Positions 43,605 to 51,942 of a stretch of 62,938 nucleotides of DNA are shown piece by piece (positions within the stretch are counted from its first letter, which is position 1; each line of letters starts with the position of its first letter). The stretch is from assembly GCA_964344035.1 (NCBI GenBank), contig CAYFLK010000014.1, positions 1 through 62,938 of the forward strand, given 5' to 3'. The translations under genes and the position numbers were made by a program. The DNA is from UBA1014 sp964344035. GTDB taxonomy: Bacteria > SAR324 > NAC60-12. Under the pieces are notes generated by a model. That model made no database searches. It had not been told where the DNA came from and saw nothing but the letters and a program-made list of their open reading frames with translations.

Positions 43605-44281
43605 TCGGCTGTTCCAGACAGATGCTGTCATCCCTGCTGAAGGTTGCCATGCTTTCGGTGATGACGCTTGCGTCCTTGCCGGGCCCTGTTTTGGGTATTG
43701 AACAGACGTTCACCTATCTTTCCGTTCAATCCGGGTCACAGGACCCCGCGGCAGCTTCCGGTATTTTTGAAAACAAGGGCCGCTATTTCGAAACCCTTGA
43801 ATCAGCACATGGGAAACTTAAAGAAGACCGTTTGGTGCGTCCGGAAGTGTTTGCTTTCGATTTTTACGGGGTAACCGGTTCATTGGCGGGAGGATTCGGA
43901 ATCGAGGTTCATCGGTATAACCGGCAGTTTCAGTTCGCGGATGACTCGCAGGTTGACATCTACGCGGTGGGGGTGTTATACGGATTCAATTTTTATTACC
44001 GCGGAGGAATCTGGTTTCCCTTTGTCGGCTTTGGCACGGGAAATTATTCCGCAAAAGTGCTGGAAGAATTGAAAAACCCCGGTTCGGTGACCACCAGCAC
44101 CGTCTTCGGGCAGGTTGATTCACCGTTTTATTACAAAATAGGATTTCGGGTCCCCTTCAACAGCTGGGGTTTGATAGCGACCCAGCAGTACATTTCCGCC
44201 GATATGGAAGTTACCACCGAAAACAAACCTCTGTCATTGGGCGGAAGCGCGTCCCTTTTCGGCTTCTATTATGGTTATTAA
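43598..44281 (+). CDS. Outer-membrane beta-barrel protein
   Basis: A 227-residue protein with a signal peptide ending PGPVLG. Alternating amphipathic strands (GGFGIEVHRYNRQFQFA, DIYAVGVLYGFNFYYRGGIWF, PFYYKIGFRVPFNSWGLIA) end with GFYYGY, whose terminal aromatic residue is the usual assembly signal. It resembles OmpW or a small eight-strand barrel in size. The start overlaps the stop of the DUF3187-like gene, so the two may act together. Confidence 0.65.
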   Translation: MVIGCSRQMLSSLLKVAMLSVMTLASLPGPVLGIEQTFTYLSVQSGSQDPAAASGIFENKGRYFETLESAHGKLKEDRLVRPEVFAFDFYGVTGSLAGGFGIEVHRYNRQFQFADDSQVDIYAVGVLYGFNFYYRGGIWFPFVGFGTGNYSAKVLEELKNPGSVTTSTVFGQVDSPFYYKIGFRVPFNSWGLIATQQYISADMEVTTENKPLSLGGSASLFGFYYGY

Positions 44282-45099
44282 TCCGCAAGCAGCCTGCGCT
44301 GCATCAAGCGCTGGGAGATGATCAGGCAGAGGAGCAGGAGGATGCTGCCGGTGACCAGCAGCCCGAAGAGGTGTCCGCCCCAGTTTCCGGACAGCAACAC
44401 CCCGCGGTTGACCTCGGCGAGATGATACAGCGGGTTGAACTGGATGAAACCCGCAAGCGCCGGGTTGCGCGATTCCAGCGGGAAGTAGGTGTTGCTGATC
44501 AGTCCCAGCGGGATCCCGACCAAAAAGACAGGATAGTTCATGTGGTCGATTGAAGGCACGAGGGCGGTGAAAATCAGGGCAAACGCGGCAAACGCCCAGC
44601 CCGCAAGAAACCCCAGTGGAAGCAGCAGGAACAGTGAGTGCCAGGCAATGCTGATCCACCCCAGTGCATGAAAAACGCCGAGCACCATCGCCACCACTAT
44701 CGCGTTCATCCCCCCGCGGCATCCGGCCCAGGTTATTTCCCCCCAGAGGATGTGCCGCAGTTCAACCTGTGTGCCGAGCATCCCGTCCCAGGTCTTCTGG
44801 TAGAACATGCGTACGTATGATCCATAAAGCGCTTCAAAATACGGGGTGCTGAAAGTGGTGTATGCGAGCAGTCCGGGCGCGACGTAAGTGCCGTAATCAA
44901 CGCTCCGGTCCTGGTACAGCATGGAGCCGACAAACGCGCCCAACCCCATGCCGAAGGCAATGAAAAAGATCACCGGCTCCATGGCCGGCGGGAAAAAAGC
45001 GGTCCTCCAGTTTCGCATGTAGACGCGTGCATTGCGGTTGAACACAGCCCAACTGCGCCAGTCAAATAAAGCAGCAATATCGAGGATCACCGTTTTCAC
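44278..45099 (-). CDS. ABC-2 type transporter permease (NodJ-like)
   Basis: About 273 residues from the GTG at 45099, which overlaps the ATPase stop in GTGA. Six hydrophobic segments are visible, including VIFFIAFGMGLGAFVG and VFLVGIPLGLISNTYFPLESRNP, the re-entrant loop typical of NodJ-type exporters, followed by FNPLYHLAEVNRGVLL. It would export a lipid-linked or polysaccharide substrate. The partner ATPase appears non-functional. Its 3' end meets the barrel gene tail to tail with a four-base overlap. Confidence 0.85.
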   Translation of the reverse strand: MKTVILDIAALFDWRSWAVFNRNARVYMRNWRTAFFPPAMEPVIFFIAFGMGLGAFVGSMLYQDRSVDYGTYVAPGLLAYTTFSTPYFEALYGSYVRMFYQKTWDGMLGTQVELRHILWGEITWAGCRGGMNAIVVAMVLGVFHALGWISIAWHSLFLLLPLGFLAGWAFAAFALIFTALVPSIDHMNYPVFLVGIPLGLISNTYFPLESRNPALAGFIQFNPLYHLAEVNRGVLLSGNWGGHLFGLLVTGSILLLLCLIISQRLMQRRLLAD

Positions 45100-45972
45100 T
45101 GGCTGCTCCGTGAGCGAGGAGAGGCAGTCAGCCTCTGAAACAAGTCGTCCAGGTTCGGTGGACGCACCCGGAATCGAAGCTTCCCGAACTTCTCGGTGAA
45201 CTGACCCAGTTGAGTTCCCGACATGGGCAAATGCACTTCTCCGAGTATGATGGAAGGATGATGTTCGAGGTGCTTTCCCGCCCATTTGTTAAGTTCCCGT
45301 TCTTTTCCGGAATCGGCGTCGACCACCACCACGTGTTCACCAAGCATGTCACCCAACACCGAAGCGGGTGGTCCCTGGGCGACAGTGAGGCCCTGTGAAA
45401 GCACGAGCAGTTCGTCACTGAGCCGTTCTGCTTCATCCATGTAATGCGTGGTGAGGATGATGCCTAGTCCCTGCTGTTTCATGCCGCGAATCAGCTCCCA
45501 AAGATCCACCCGCGCTTTCGGGTCAAGCCCGGTGGTCGGTTCGTCCAGAAAGAGAATCCACCTGCTCCTCTAGTCCGAATCTGCCTACCAATTCCCGCAC
45601 ACGCAGTTCCAGGTCCTCAACCCGCGGGCGAAAATAGCTCGCATGAATGAGCAGGTTCTGCTCCACGTTGAAATCTTCGTCAAGGGTATCGTGCTGGGTG
45701 CAGACCCCGATCCAGCGCTTGATCGGAGTGCGGTAACGGGTGAAATCCTGGCCCTCAAAATGTATGCGCCCCTGGTCCGGATCAACCAGTCCATACAGCA
45801 TGCGCAGGGTTGTGGTCTTGCCCGCGCCGTTCGGCCCCAGCAGCCCCAGCACCATCCCCTTGCGCAACTTAAGAGAAAGTCGATCGACCACCAGTTTTTC
45901 TCCATAGGATTTCGCAAGTCCCTCCGCTTCCAGCAGGATATGTTCCCCCACGTTCCGGGATTCGTTATTCAT
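45096..45972 (-). pseudogene. ABC ATPase with deletion of the signature motif and frameshift
   Basis: The first half has Walker A GPNGAGKTTTL and Q-loop GVCTQHDTL; the second has Walker B and D-loop ILFLDEPTTGLDPKARVD, readable in another frame, and the switch HYMDEAERLSDE. At 45557/45558 the sequence jumps from GLEEQ directly to ILFLDEP. About 35 residues containing LSGGMKRRLTLARAL, present in relatives, are absent and the frame changes. ATP hydrolysis requires that motif, so either the gene is dead or the assembly has collapsed here. It is coupled to the permease gene. Confidence 0.8.
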
Positions 45973-46102
45973 CTATCTTTGATTGGGGGAATTGAGAGAG
46001 CGGATTTCCGGAATGTTCGCAGAATTTATAAAAATGCGGCGAAAATGGAACAGGAAGTGAGAAACAGCGGAGCAAATTATAGCATATAACTGATATTGCT
46101 GG

Positions 46103-46175
46103 TGCTCCCGCCGCGACTCGAACGCGGAGCTAAGGATTAGGAATCCCTTGTTTTATCCGGTTAAACTACGGGAGC
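46103..46175 (-). tRNA. tRNA-Arg (CCT anticodon)
   Basis: A 73-base cloverleaf. The seven-base acceptor stem GCTCCCG/CGGGAGC, a four-base D stem GTTT/AAAC, an anticodon stem AGGGA/TCCTT with the loop TTCCTAA (anticodon CCT) and a five-base T stem CCGCG/CGCGG with loop TTCGAGT all form. It reads the AGG codon. CCA is not encoded. Confidence 0.95.
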
Positions 46176-46183
46176 GAGGGAGG

Positions 46184-46312
46184 TCAGCGCAACTTCCGAT
46201 AAGCCCAGACGGCGGCAAGGGCAATTGCAGCCGGCAACCCGTATTCAAGCAAATGGGCAAAAAGGTGTGATCCATTGCTTATGTTTGCGATTTCGTGGGC
46301 GTAAGCCATCAT
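46184..46312 (-). CDS. Small single-helix membrane protein (42 residues)
   Basis: Two adjacent ATGs (46312 and 46309) follow AGGAG at the right distance. The product is MMAYAHEIANISNG, then a helix GLPAAIALAAVWAYRKL. It is too short for standard gene callers but has a clear ribosome-binding site and protein-like composition. It lies directly downstream of the position from which the tRNA on the same strand begins. Function unknown. Confidence 0.6.
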   Translation of the reverse strand: MMAYAHEIANISNGSHLFAHLLEYGLPAAIALAAVWAYRKLR

Positions 46313-46686
46313 ACACTCCTGTCTGGAATCGGTATTGGGGTAATAATGTAATCAGCCTGAAATATGCAGGACTTCAAACCCCGGCGGGGTTTACGAAAAG
46401 TTTTTGGCCGAACCTGCGCTTCAGGCATCACAGATAACGAATCAAGAATTTTATGTTTTCAAGCGTGAAACATCAAGCCGTGCGGCCCAGTCCTCCACTT
46501 CGCCGCCCATGTCCGCAACCCGGATATTTATGCGGGGCAGGTGACTTTGATAACTTGAAATCACTGTTGAAGGGTTTAACATGTTGATCCGCGACAACTT
46601 CGGCGGACTGGCCGCGGGGTAATTCGTAGAGCATATAAAAGGGAGAAACATGAAACAGTTTGTACGGAAAATGAGGGGATTATAAG
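46313..46686. other. Gene-free spacer upstream of VapBC
   Basis: About 370 bases without a convincing gene. A minus-strand frame of 81 codons (46451-46696) has no ribosome-binding site and reads as compositionally odd. Some degenerate protein-like stretches suggest an eroded gene, but I cannot identify one. Confidence 0.4.
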
Positions 46687-46723
46687 TTGACATCACACAT
46701 ACCTGTGTATGATCCTATGTGTG
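46687..46723 (+). promoter_or_regulatory. VapBC promoter with inverted-repeat operator
   Basis: TTGACA at 46687 and TATGAT at 46708 are spaced 15 bases. CACACATA (46694-46701) and TATGTGTG (46716-46723) are perfect inverted repeats flanking the -10 region, the usual position for autoregulation by a VapB-VapC complex. Confidence 0.5.
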
Positions 46724-46817
46724 GAAGTGGCAAAAATGTGGGTTTACAACCAACCGGCTGTTCCGAATCAATTCGTGGGCTATTCTCAAAACCACTCGTT
46801 TTGGTATAGAACCAAAA

Positions 46818-47018
46818 ATGGCAACCAATTTACAGATCGATGATATGCTGATCACGCGTGCAGTGAAGCTGGGCAAGCACCGCACAAAGAAGGCAGCGGT
46901 CACACATGCGTTGACCGAATATATTCAGCATATTGAGCAGGAGCGCATCATCTCGCTTTTCGGGTCGATAGAGTATGACCACACGTACAACTACAAAAAA
47001 CAGAGAACCAGAAAATGA
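46818..47018 (+). CDS. vapB: VapB-type antitoxin
   Basis: A 66-residue antitoxin from the ATG at 46818. MATNLQIDDMLITRAVKLGKH and the TKKAAVTHALTEYIQH segment form the ribbon-helix-helix DNA-binding pattern of the DUF2191 family; the C-terminal tail wraps the toxin. The stop overlaps the toxin start in ATGA. An upstream GTG could add residues but would not fit the family. Confidence 0.85.
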   Translation: MATNLQIDDMLITRAVKLGKHRTKKAAVTHALTEYIQHIEQERIISLFGSIEYDHTYNYKKQRTRK

Positions 47019-47449
47019 AAGTTCTGGTTGACACAAGTGTATGGTCCGCGGCACTGAGTCGCGCAAAGCAGTCGGAACCATTCGTCGTCCAAGAATTGCA
47101 AAATCTGATTTTAGAACACAGGGTTGTCATGATAGGTCCAATCCGGCAGGAAGTCCTCTTCGGCCTTTGTGAGGACGCTCAGTTCGAGAATCTGAAAAAA
47201 CACCTATCTTCATTCCCGGATATTTTGATAAATACGGATGATTACGTGATGGCTGCCCAGTTTTTCAACACCTCCCGCGCCAAAGGGGTTCAGGGATCGA
47301 ACACGGATTTCCTCATCTGCTCGGTAGCCGTAGCCAACCAACTGGCGGTTTACACTACAGACAAGGATTTTTCCCTTTTTGCAAAGCACTTACCCATTGT
47401 CCTTCATCAAACCAGGAGTTTCGAAAGGGATAAAAGCAGCCTGACATAA
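47015..47449 (+). CDS. vapC: VapC-type PIN-domain toxin
   Basis: A 144-residue PIN-domain ribonuclease. Acidic residues of the active site are in VLVDTSVW, GPIRQEVLFG, SNTDFLIC and TTDKDFSLF, all retained, so it is likely active. By family knowledge it cleaves tRNA or rRNA when freed from VapB. Downstream lies, tail to tail, the NtrC-type gene. Confidence 0.9.
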   Translation: MKVLVDTSVWSAALSRAKQSEPFVVQELQNLILEHRVVMIGPIRQEVLFGLCEDAQFENLKKHLSSFPDILINTDDYVMAAQFFNTSRAKGVQGSNTDFLICSVAVANQLAVYTTDKDFSLFAKHLPIVLHQTRSFERDKSSLT

Positions 47450-47465
47450 ACCGCGAGGTTGATTT

Positions 47466-49094
47466 TCAGGTGGAAATACCGTGTTTTTCCAGGCGGTACC
47501 GCATTTGGTCGCGGCTGAGATTCAGCAGCCTCGCCGTTCGGGTGACGTTGTTGCCGGTCCGTTCCAGGGCTTGCCGGATGTAGTCCCGTTCAAGTTCGGT
47601 CAACTCGATGCCCGATTCCGGAATTCCACCCCCCCAGCCCGCGGNNNNNNNNNNNNNNNNNNNNNNNAGCCTGTATTCCAGTTCCCGCTGAGTCATTTTG
47701 AGCAGTTTCGCCGCCGACCCCACCTCTCCGGAACTCTGCACCATGGCCTGGGCGATGAGCCGCGGTTCAAGCTGCAGCAGATCGAATCCTTCCGCGGGAA
47801 GCTGAAACACAGAACCGCCGTTTTTTTCCTCCTTTGTGGCGACACCGGCAGCCGGAACATGCCCCCCCTGATCAATATATTTCAGGTGCTGAAAATCTAG
47901 GGCCTCTCCGTGATAAAACATGATGGCGCGTTCGATTTCGTTTTTCAGTTCCCTGATGTTTCCGGGCCAATGGTAATTCTGCAGGTTTTTCATGCCGACA
48001 GCGCTGATGTAATGCCTGAGGTTTGATTTGCCGGGGATTCGAGCATTTGATTTATTGTAAGCAGGAGGCTATTTGCGGACGGACTGTTCCAGCACGAATT
48101 CCGCCATCGCGGGGATCGCTTCAGGGATTTCGTGCAGCGCGGGAAGCCGCATGTGCACCAGCCCGAGGCGGTGAAAGAGGTCTTCACGAAACTCTCCACT
48201 GGTCATCGCGTGCCGCAGGTTGAGGTTGGTCGCCGCCACAATACGGACGTCCACCTCGATCTCCCGCACCCCGCCGATCCTGCGGAATTTCTTGTCTTCA
48301 AGCACCTTCAGGAACTTGGACTGGATCGCCAGGGGGAGGTGCCCGATTTCATCCAGAAAAACCGTCCCGCCATCGGCCAGTTCGAACAGCCCCGTTCGCT
48401 GGCTGGCGGCCCCGGTAAAGGCCCCTTTTTCGTGCCCGAACAGTTCCGATTCAAACATGGTTTCAGGAATGGCGGTACTGTTGATCGCGATGAATGGCCC
48501 CTCGTTGCGGGGAGACATCTGGTGGATCCTGCGCGCCAGCGACCCTTTGCCGGTGCCGGTTTCCCCGGTGAGGAAAACCGAGGGGGTCTCGCCGTTCCGG
48601 CTTTCAATTTCAACCAGGCGCTGAATCATCCCCTCAATTTGATGGTATTGCGGCGTGTCCAGCAGGAAGTAGAGTTCCGCCGCGGGTTTGCTGCGGTGAT
48701 ATTGAACCTCCCGTTTCAACTGCCGGGTTTCCAGGATGCGGTGAATCGCCAGTTCCAGGGTTTCCAGGTCAAGTGGTTTGCAGAGGTAGTCGCTCGCGCC
48801 TTCGCGGATGGCGTCCACTGCTTCCTTGACGCTGCTGTGTGCGGTGATCAGGACCACCGGGACGTGGGGCTGGTTTTTCAACACCCAGTGCAGCAGTTCA
48901 ATTCCGCTGGCCTGGGGCAGGCGCACATCGGAGACAACCAGGTCCATCTGTTCCCGTTTTAAAAACAGGATCGCTTCCTCGGTGTTGGTGCACCACTCGC
49001 AGACGCTGTCGCGGTCACTGAGAAAGCGCTGAATGCTGCGCCCCAGCAGCCGCTCATCTTCAACGAGGAGAATACGGAGAGTTTGCGGAGTCAT
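47466..49094 (-). pseudogene. NtrC-family sigma54-dependent response regulator, split by an in-frame TAG
   Basis: One continuous frame except for TAG at 48069-48071 (codon 342). Before it: a receiver domain with Asp55 in VVSDVRLP and Lys in LCKPLD, and an AAA+ domain with GETGTGKGSLARRIHQ and the sigma54-contacting GAFTGA. After it: PPAYNKSN then YHWPGNIRELKNEIERAI, the usual C-terminal AAA helix, and then two FIS-type helix-turn-helix units (SSGEVGSAAKLLKMTQRELEY and NNVTRTARLLNLSRDQMRYRLEKHGI). A 23-base gap at 47645-47667 separates these units. Without read-through no DNA-binding domain is made. Confidence 0.85.
47645..47667. other. Assembly gap (23 N)
   Basis: Twenty-three unknown bases between the two helix-turn-helix regions of the NtrC-type gene. 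Confidence 0.99.
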
Positions 49095-49127
49095 TCCCGT
49101 TCATTCATGGAATTCATATACAGTATT

Positions 49128-50723
49128 CTACACAGTTTCCTCATCACGCTGCAATTCATGAAGCACCAGGTTGCAGACAGTTCCGCGACCCGGTTCGCTC
49201 TGGAACTCGACCCGCCCCTGGTGGACATCCAGGATTTTCTTGCATATTGCCAATCCCAATCCGGTACCCCCTGCACGGGTTGAATAAAACAGGTCGAATA
49301 TCCGCTCCATTTCGCTTTCCGGGATGCCTTTTCCATGGTCCCTGATAGTGATCACCTGCACCGGGGCTTCATCCGGTCTGGTAAAACGCGTGAGCGAACA
49401 CTCGATGCTGTCTCCCGAAGAAGAGGCCTGCATGGCATTGGTGAACACGATCAGCAGCGCTTCCTCAAGCAGCACCGGGTCCACGCTGATCGGGGGAAGC
49501 TCCGCGTCCGCTTCAAGATGGAGGGTTTGGTATCTTTGCCGCGATTCTCTTTCCAGCCCCTTGAGCGTATCCTCCAGCAGCGGACGCAGCCGGACATGCT
49601 CGAATCTCGGTTCGAAGGGCCGGACGTAATCCAGCAGGTTGTTGAGTTTCAATGTCAGGCGATCCGTTTCCGCAAGCAGGTCTTTGGTCAATTCCCGCCG
49701 TTCGGTTTCGTCCATTTTACGCATATTGAGCAGTTGCAGGGCCGCGCGCAGGCTGGCAAGGGGATTTTTCAGACCATATGCGACCGCCGCGCTCACTTCA
49801 CCAATGGTGGCAAAGCGTTCCCGCGCCAGCAGCTGCCCCTGCAGGCGGAGCAATTCGCTGTTGATTTTCTGCAGCTGGTCGGTAGAATCAGACAGCTCGT
49901 CATGCTGCCGGGTGAGAATGCGCGAGGCGGGGACAACAATCAGCATTAGCGCGCCATAGAGCAATGCGCCGAACAGGACACAAACCATCCACACGTCCTG
50001 GCGCAGGGACTGCACCTGCTGTTTAAGCAGCACATTGTTGCGGTGCAGTTTCAGCATTCCTATCACCCGGTTTTGCACCTGAATCGGGATGTATAAAACC
50101 GTGCTAAACAAGGCATCCACTGCAAAGTACACCTTGCTTTCAAACCACTCCCGGGTGATAACGGCTTCTCCCTGCATGGCTTTTGAGAGTTCCGGAGAAT
50201 CAACCTGCCTTGATGTAAATCCCCCGTCCAGCATGGACCAGGGCACGTGCCCGTCGGGAAGGACGAATTCAACCGCGAAACTGCCCGGCATCGACATCAT
50301 TGAATGCAATATGTCCCGCAGAATCATGGGGTCGCTGTAGCCCTGCTCGAAGCTTTTTCCAGCCAGGTATTCGAGGACTTCCGCCTGCGCTGTAGCCGCC
50401 GTGATCAGCTTGTCTCGCTCCAGCAGTTCTTTTTCAACTTTCCCTCCGAGGGTCACGTTCATCCCGACCACCAGCAATACAATGGCCAGCAGGCTGGAAA
50501 CGGAGAAAGTGGAAAGCAGGGGAAAAGGTTTTTTCGACGCGGGCAAGGCCCCACTCCGGCTGTATGGTTCAAAACGAAACCCATCATAGGGAACCTTTGG
50601 CAGGACATCAAGGCCGGAGCGCCGCCGCCGAGGATTTGCAGGAGTAGATTTTTTCGTGAACCCTGCGGCCCTTTTCGGGTCAGCGGTGCGCGAGCGGGAT
50701 TTGGTAAGCATGTAAGCCGCCAT
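49128..50723 (-). CDS. Membrane sensor kinase with the phosphoacceptor histidine replaced
   Basis: A 531-residue sensor. After a 70-residue basic N-terminal stretch, a membrane helix (STFSVSSLLAIVLLVVGMNV), a periplasmic domain and a second helix (VLFGALLYGALMLIVVPA) precede a coiled HAMP-like region. The H-box reads VAYGLKNPLASLRAAL, with Tyr316 where His is required. The ATPase part keeps NAMQASSSG (N box), DHGKGIP (G1) and GGTGLGLAICKKIL (G2). A CAT to TAT change would explain the Tyr. Autophosphorylation by the usual mechanism is not expected. The neighbouring regulator gene is also interrupted. Confidence 0.88.
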   Translation of the reverse strand: MAAYMLTKSRSRTADPKRAAGFTKKSTPANPRRRRSGLDVLPKVPYDGFRFEPYSRSGALPASKKPFPLLSTFSVSSLLAIVLLVVGMNVTLGGKVEKELLERDKLITAATAQAEVLEYLAGKSFEQGYSDPMILRDILHSMMSMPGSFAVEFVLPDGHVPWSMLDGGFTSRQVDSPELSKAMQGEAVITREWFESKVYFAVDALFSTVLYIPIQVQNRVIGMLKLHRNNVLLKQQVQSLRQDVWMVCVLFGALLYGALMLIVVPASRILTRQHDELSDSTDQLQKINSELLRLQGQLLARERFATIGEVSAAVAYGLKNPLASLRAALQLLNMRKMDETERRELTKDLLAETDRLTLKLNNLLDYVRPFEPRFEHVRLRPLLEDTLKGLERESRQRYQTLHLEADAELPPISVDPVLLEEALLIVFTNAMQASSSGDSIECSLTRFTRPDEAPVQVITIRDHGKGIPESEMERIFDLFYSTRAGGTGLGLAICKKILDVHQGRVEFQSEPGRGTVCNLVLHELQRDEETV

Positions 50724-51918
50724 GCATGTCGCCGATGACGAGCCAGGGATGATCGTAAGCCAGCCCTGAACGCGCGGAAAGGCCGGTTTCCGCGTACCAG
50801 AACGGCTCGCCGGTGGCCAGGTTAAGGGAGAGTACCTGGCCCCGCTGAGTGAGAAAAACCATGCGGCCTTCGTAAAGCACGGGAGTCCCGAGCAGATAAT
50901 TGAAAGACCCCCAGGGAATGTTGTATTCCCAAATCGCCGTTCCGTCCCGAGTATGCCGCGCGTAAACGACCGTAGTCGCCGAACCGAAGTAGAAAAACCG
51001 ACCCGAACCGGTCAAGGCCGGGACCCAGTTGCCGGTGTCGCGGCGCCAGAGATGGGTTCCTGTTTCGGCATCGATACCGTTGACAAAGTCCTGGTAGCCG
51101 ATGTAGACCACTTCAGAATCCGACGCGTAAACCGATTTGACGAACCCGTCTACTCCGCGATATATCCAGCGGCGTCTTCCGTTGACGGCATCGAGGGCCT
51201 CGACCAGCATCGGACCGCCTTCGTCGATATCAATGGTTGGATCGTAATAACTGCCGGCGAGGTAAAGCGCGCCATTGCGCATAAAGGGAGTCTGCAGGGC
51301 ATAACCGGGGCTTTCATGGGACCAGAGTATGGAACCGTCCGCGGGATCGAGCGCAAACAGCCGTGCGCGCCGTTCAGGGTGACTGGGAATATCCGTGCCG
51401 ACATGCGTGGAAGCTGCGTACAGCCTCCCGTTTGCGAGCAGCGGCCTGACCTGGACCTGGATGCCCAGCGTTGTCCGCCAGACCTTCTTCCCACTCTTCA
51501 GGTCAAACGCCGCTATCCCCTTGTCGCGGGTGCCGGCATACACCCTGGAGTCGTCAGCTGCAAGAGAACGGTCCCACAGACCTGCCCTGGCATTGCTTTT
51601 CCAAAGCAGTTTACCGTCCTTCAGTCTCAGGACCACCAGGGGTCCTTTGTGGGGGATAGCGAGAACGGCGGCTCCCCGGATCAGCGGGGTTTGGTTGAAC
51701 GCCCCACCTGCTTCAACACTCCACTCATGGATAAGGGGAGCCAGGCCATGCCTGGGGATTTGCCCCTGAACCGATGAAACTGTCAGGAGGAGAAAAACCA
51801 ACTGCCCGGATAGACCGTCAAACCAAAACAGGGCTGGGGATAACCTGTGAAAGCGCACGGTCCGCCGGGCAGAGGAGAAGCTGTCGTGAAAGAAATGGCG
51901 GTAATTGAACACCGCCAT
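50680..51918 (-). CDS. PQQ-like beta-propeller protein
   Basis: A 412-residue protein with repeated propeller blades of the BamB/PQQ_2 type: GKLLWKSNARAGL, GKKVWRTTLGIQV, GSILWSHESPGYAL, GRRRWIYRGV, GTHLWRRDTGN, GTAIWEYNI, GEPFWYAETG. A hydrophobic segment at residues 28-50 could be a signal peptide or anchor, preceded by a long N-terminal stretch. No catalytic PQQ dehydrogenase residues are evident. Its end overlaps the start of the sensor kinase gene by 44 bases, so the two may be co-transcribed. It may be a sensor-linked or envelope assembly protein. Confidence 0.75.
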   Translation of the reverse strand: MAVFNYRHFFHDSFSSARRTVRFHRLSPALFWFDGLSGQLVFLLLTVSSVQGQIPRHGLAPLIHEWSVEAGGAFNQTPLIRGAAVLAIPHKGPLVVLRLKDGKLLWKSNARAGLWDRSLAADDSRVYAGTRDKGIAAFDLKSGKKVWRTTLGIQVQVRPLLANGRLYAASTHVGTDIPSHPERRARLFALDPADGSILWSHESPGYALQTPFMRNGALYLAGSYYDPTIDIDEGGPMLVEALDAVNGRRRWIYRGVDGFVKSVYASDSEVVYIGYQDFVNGIDAETGTHLWRRDTGNWVPALTGSGRFFYFGSATTVVYARHTRDGTAIWEYNIPWGSFNYLLGTPVLYEGRMVFLTQRGQVLSLNLATGEPFWYAETGLSARSGLAYDHPWLVIGDMHGGLHAYQIPLAHR

Positions 51919-51942
51919 TTTGTGAAAAAAGTACAGGATCGG

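Noticed and set aside
46451..46696. Minus-strand 81-codon frame with a RVADMGGEV segment
   Set aside because: A faint likeness to an FAD motif, but the glycine spacing is wrong and there is no ribosome-binding site.
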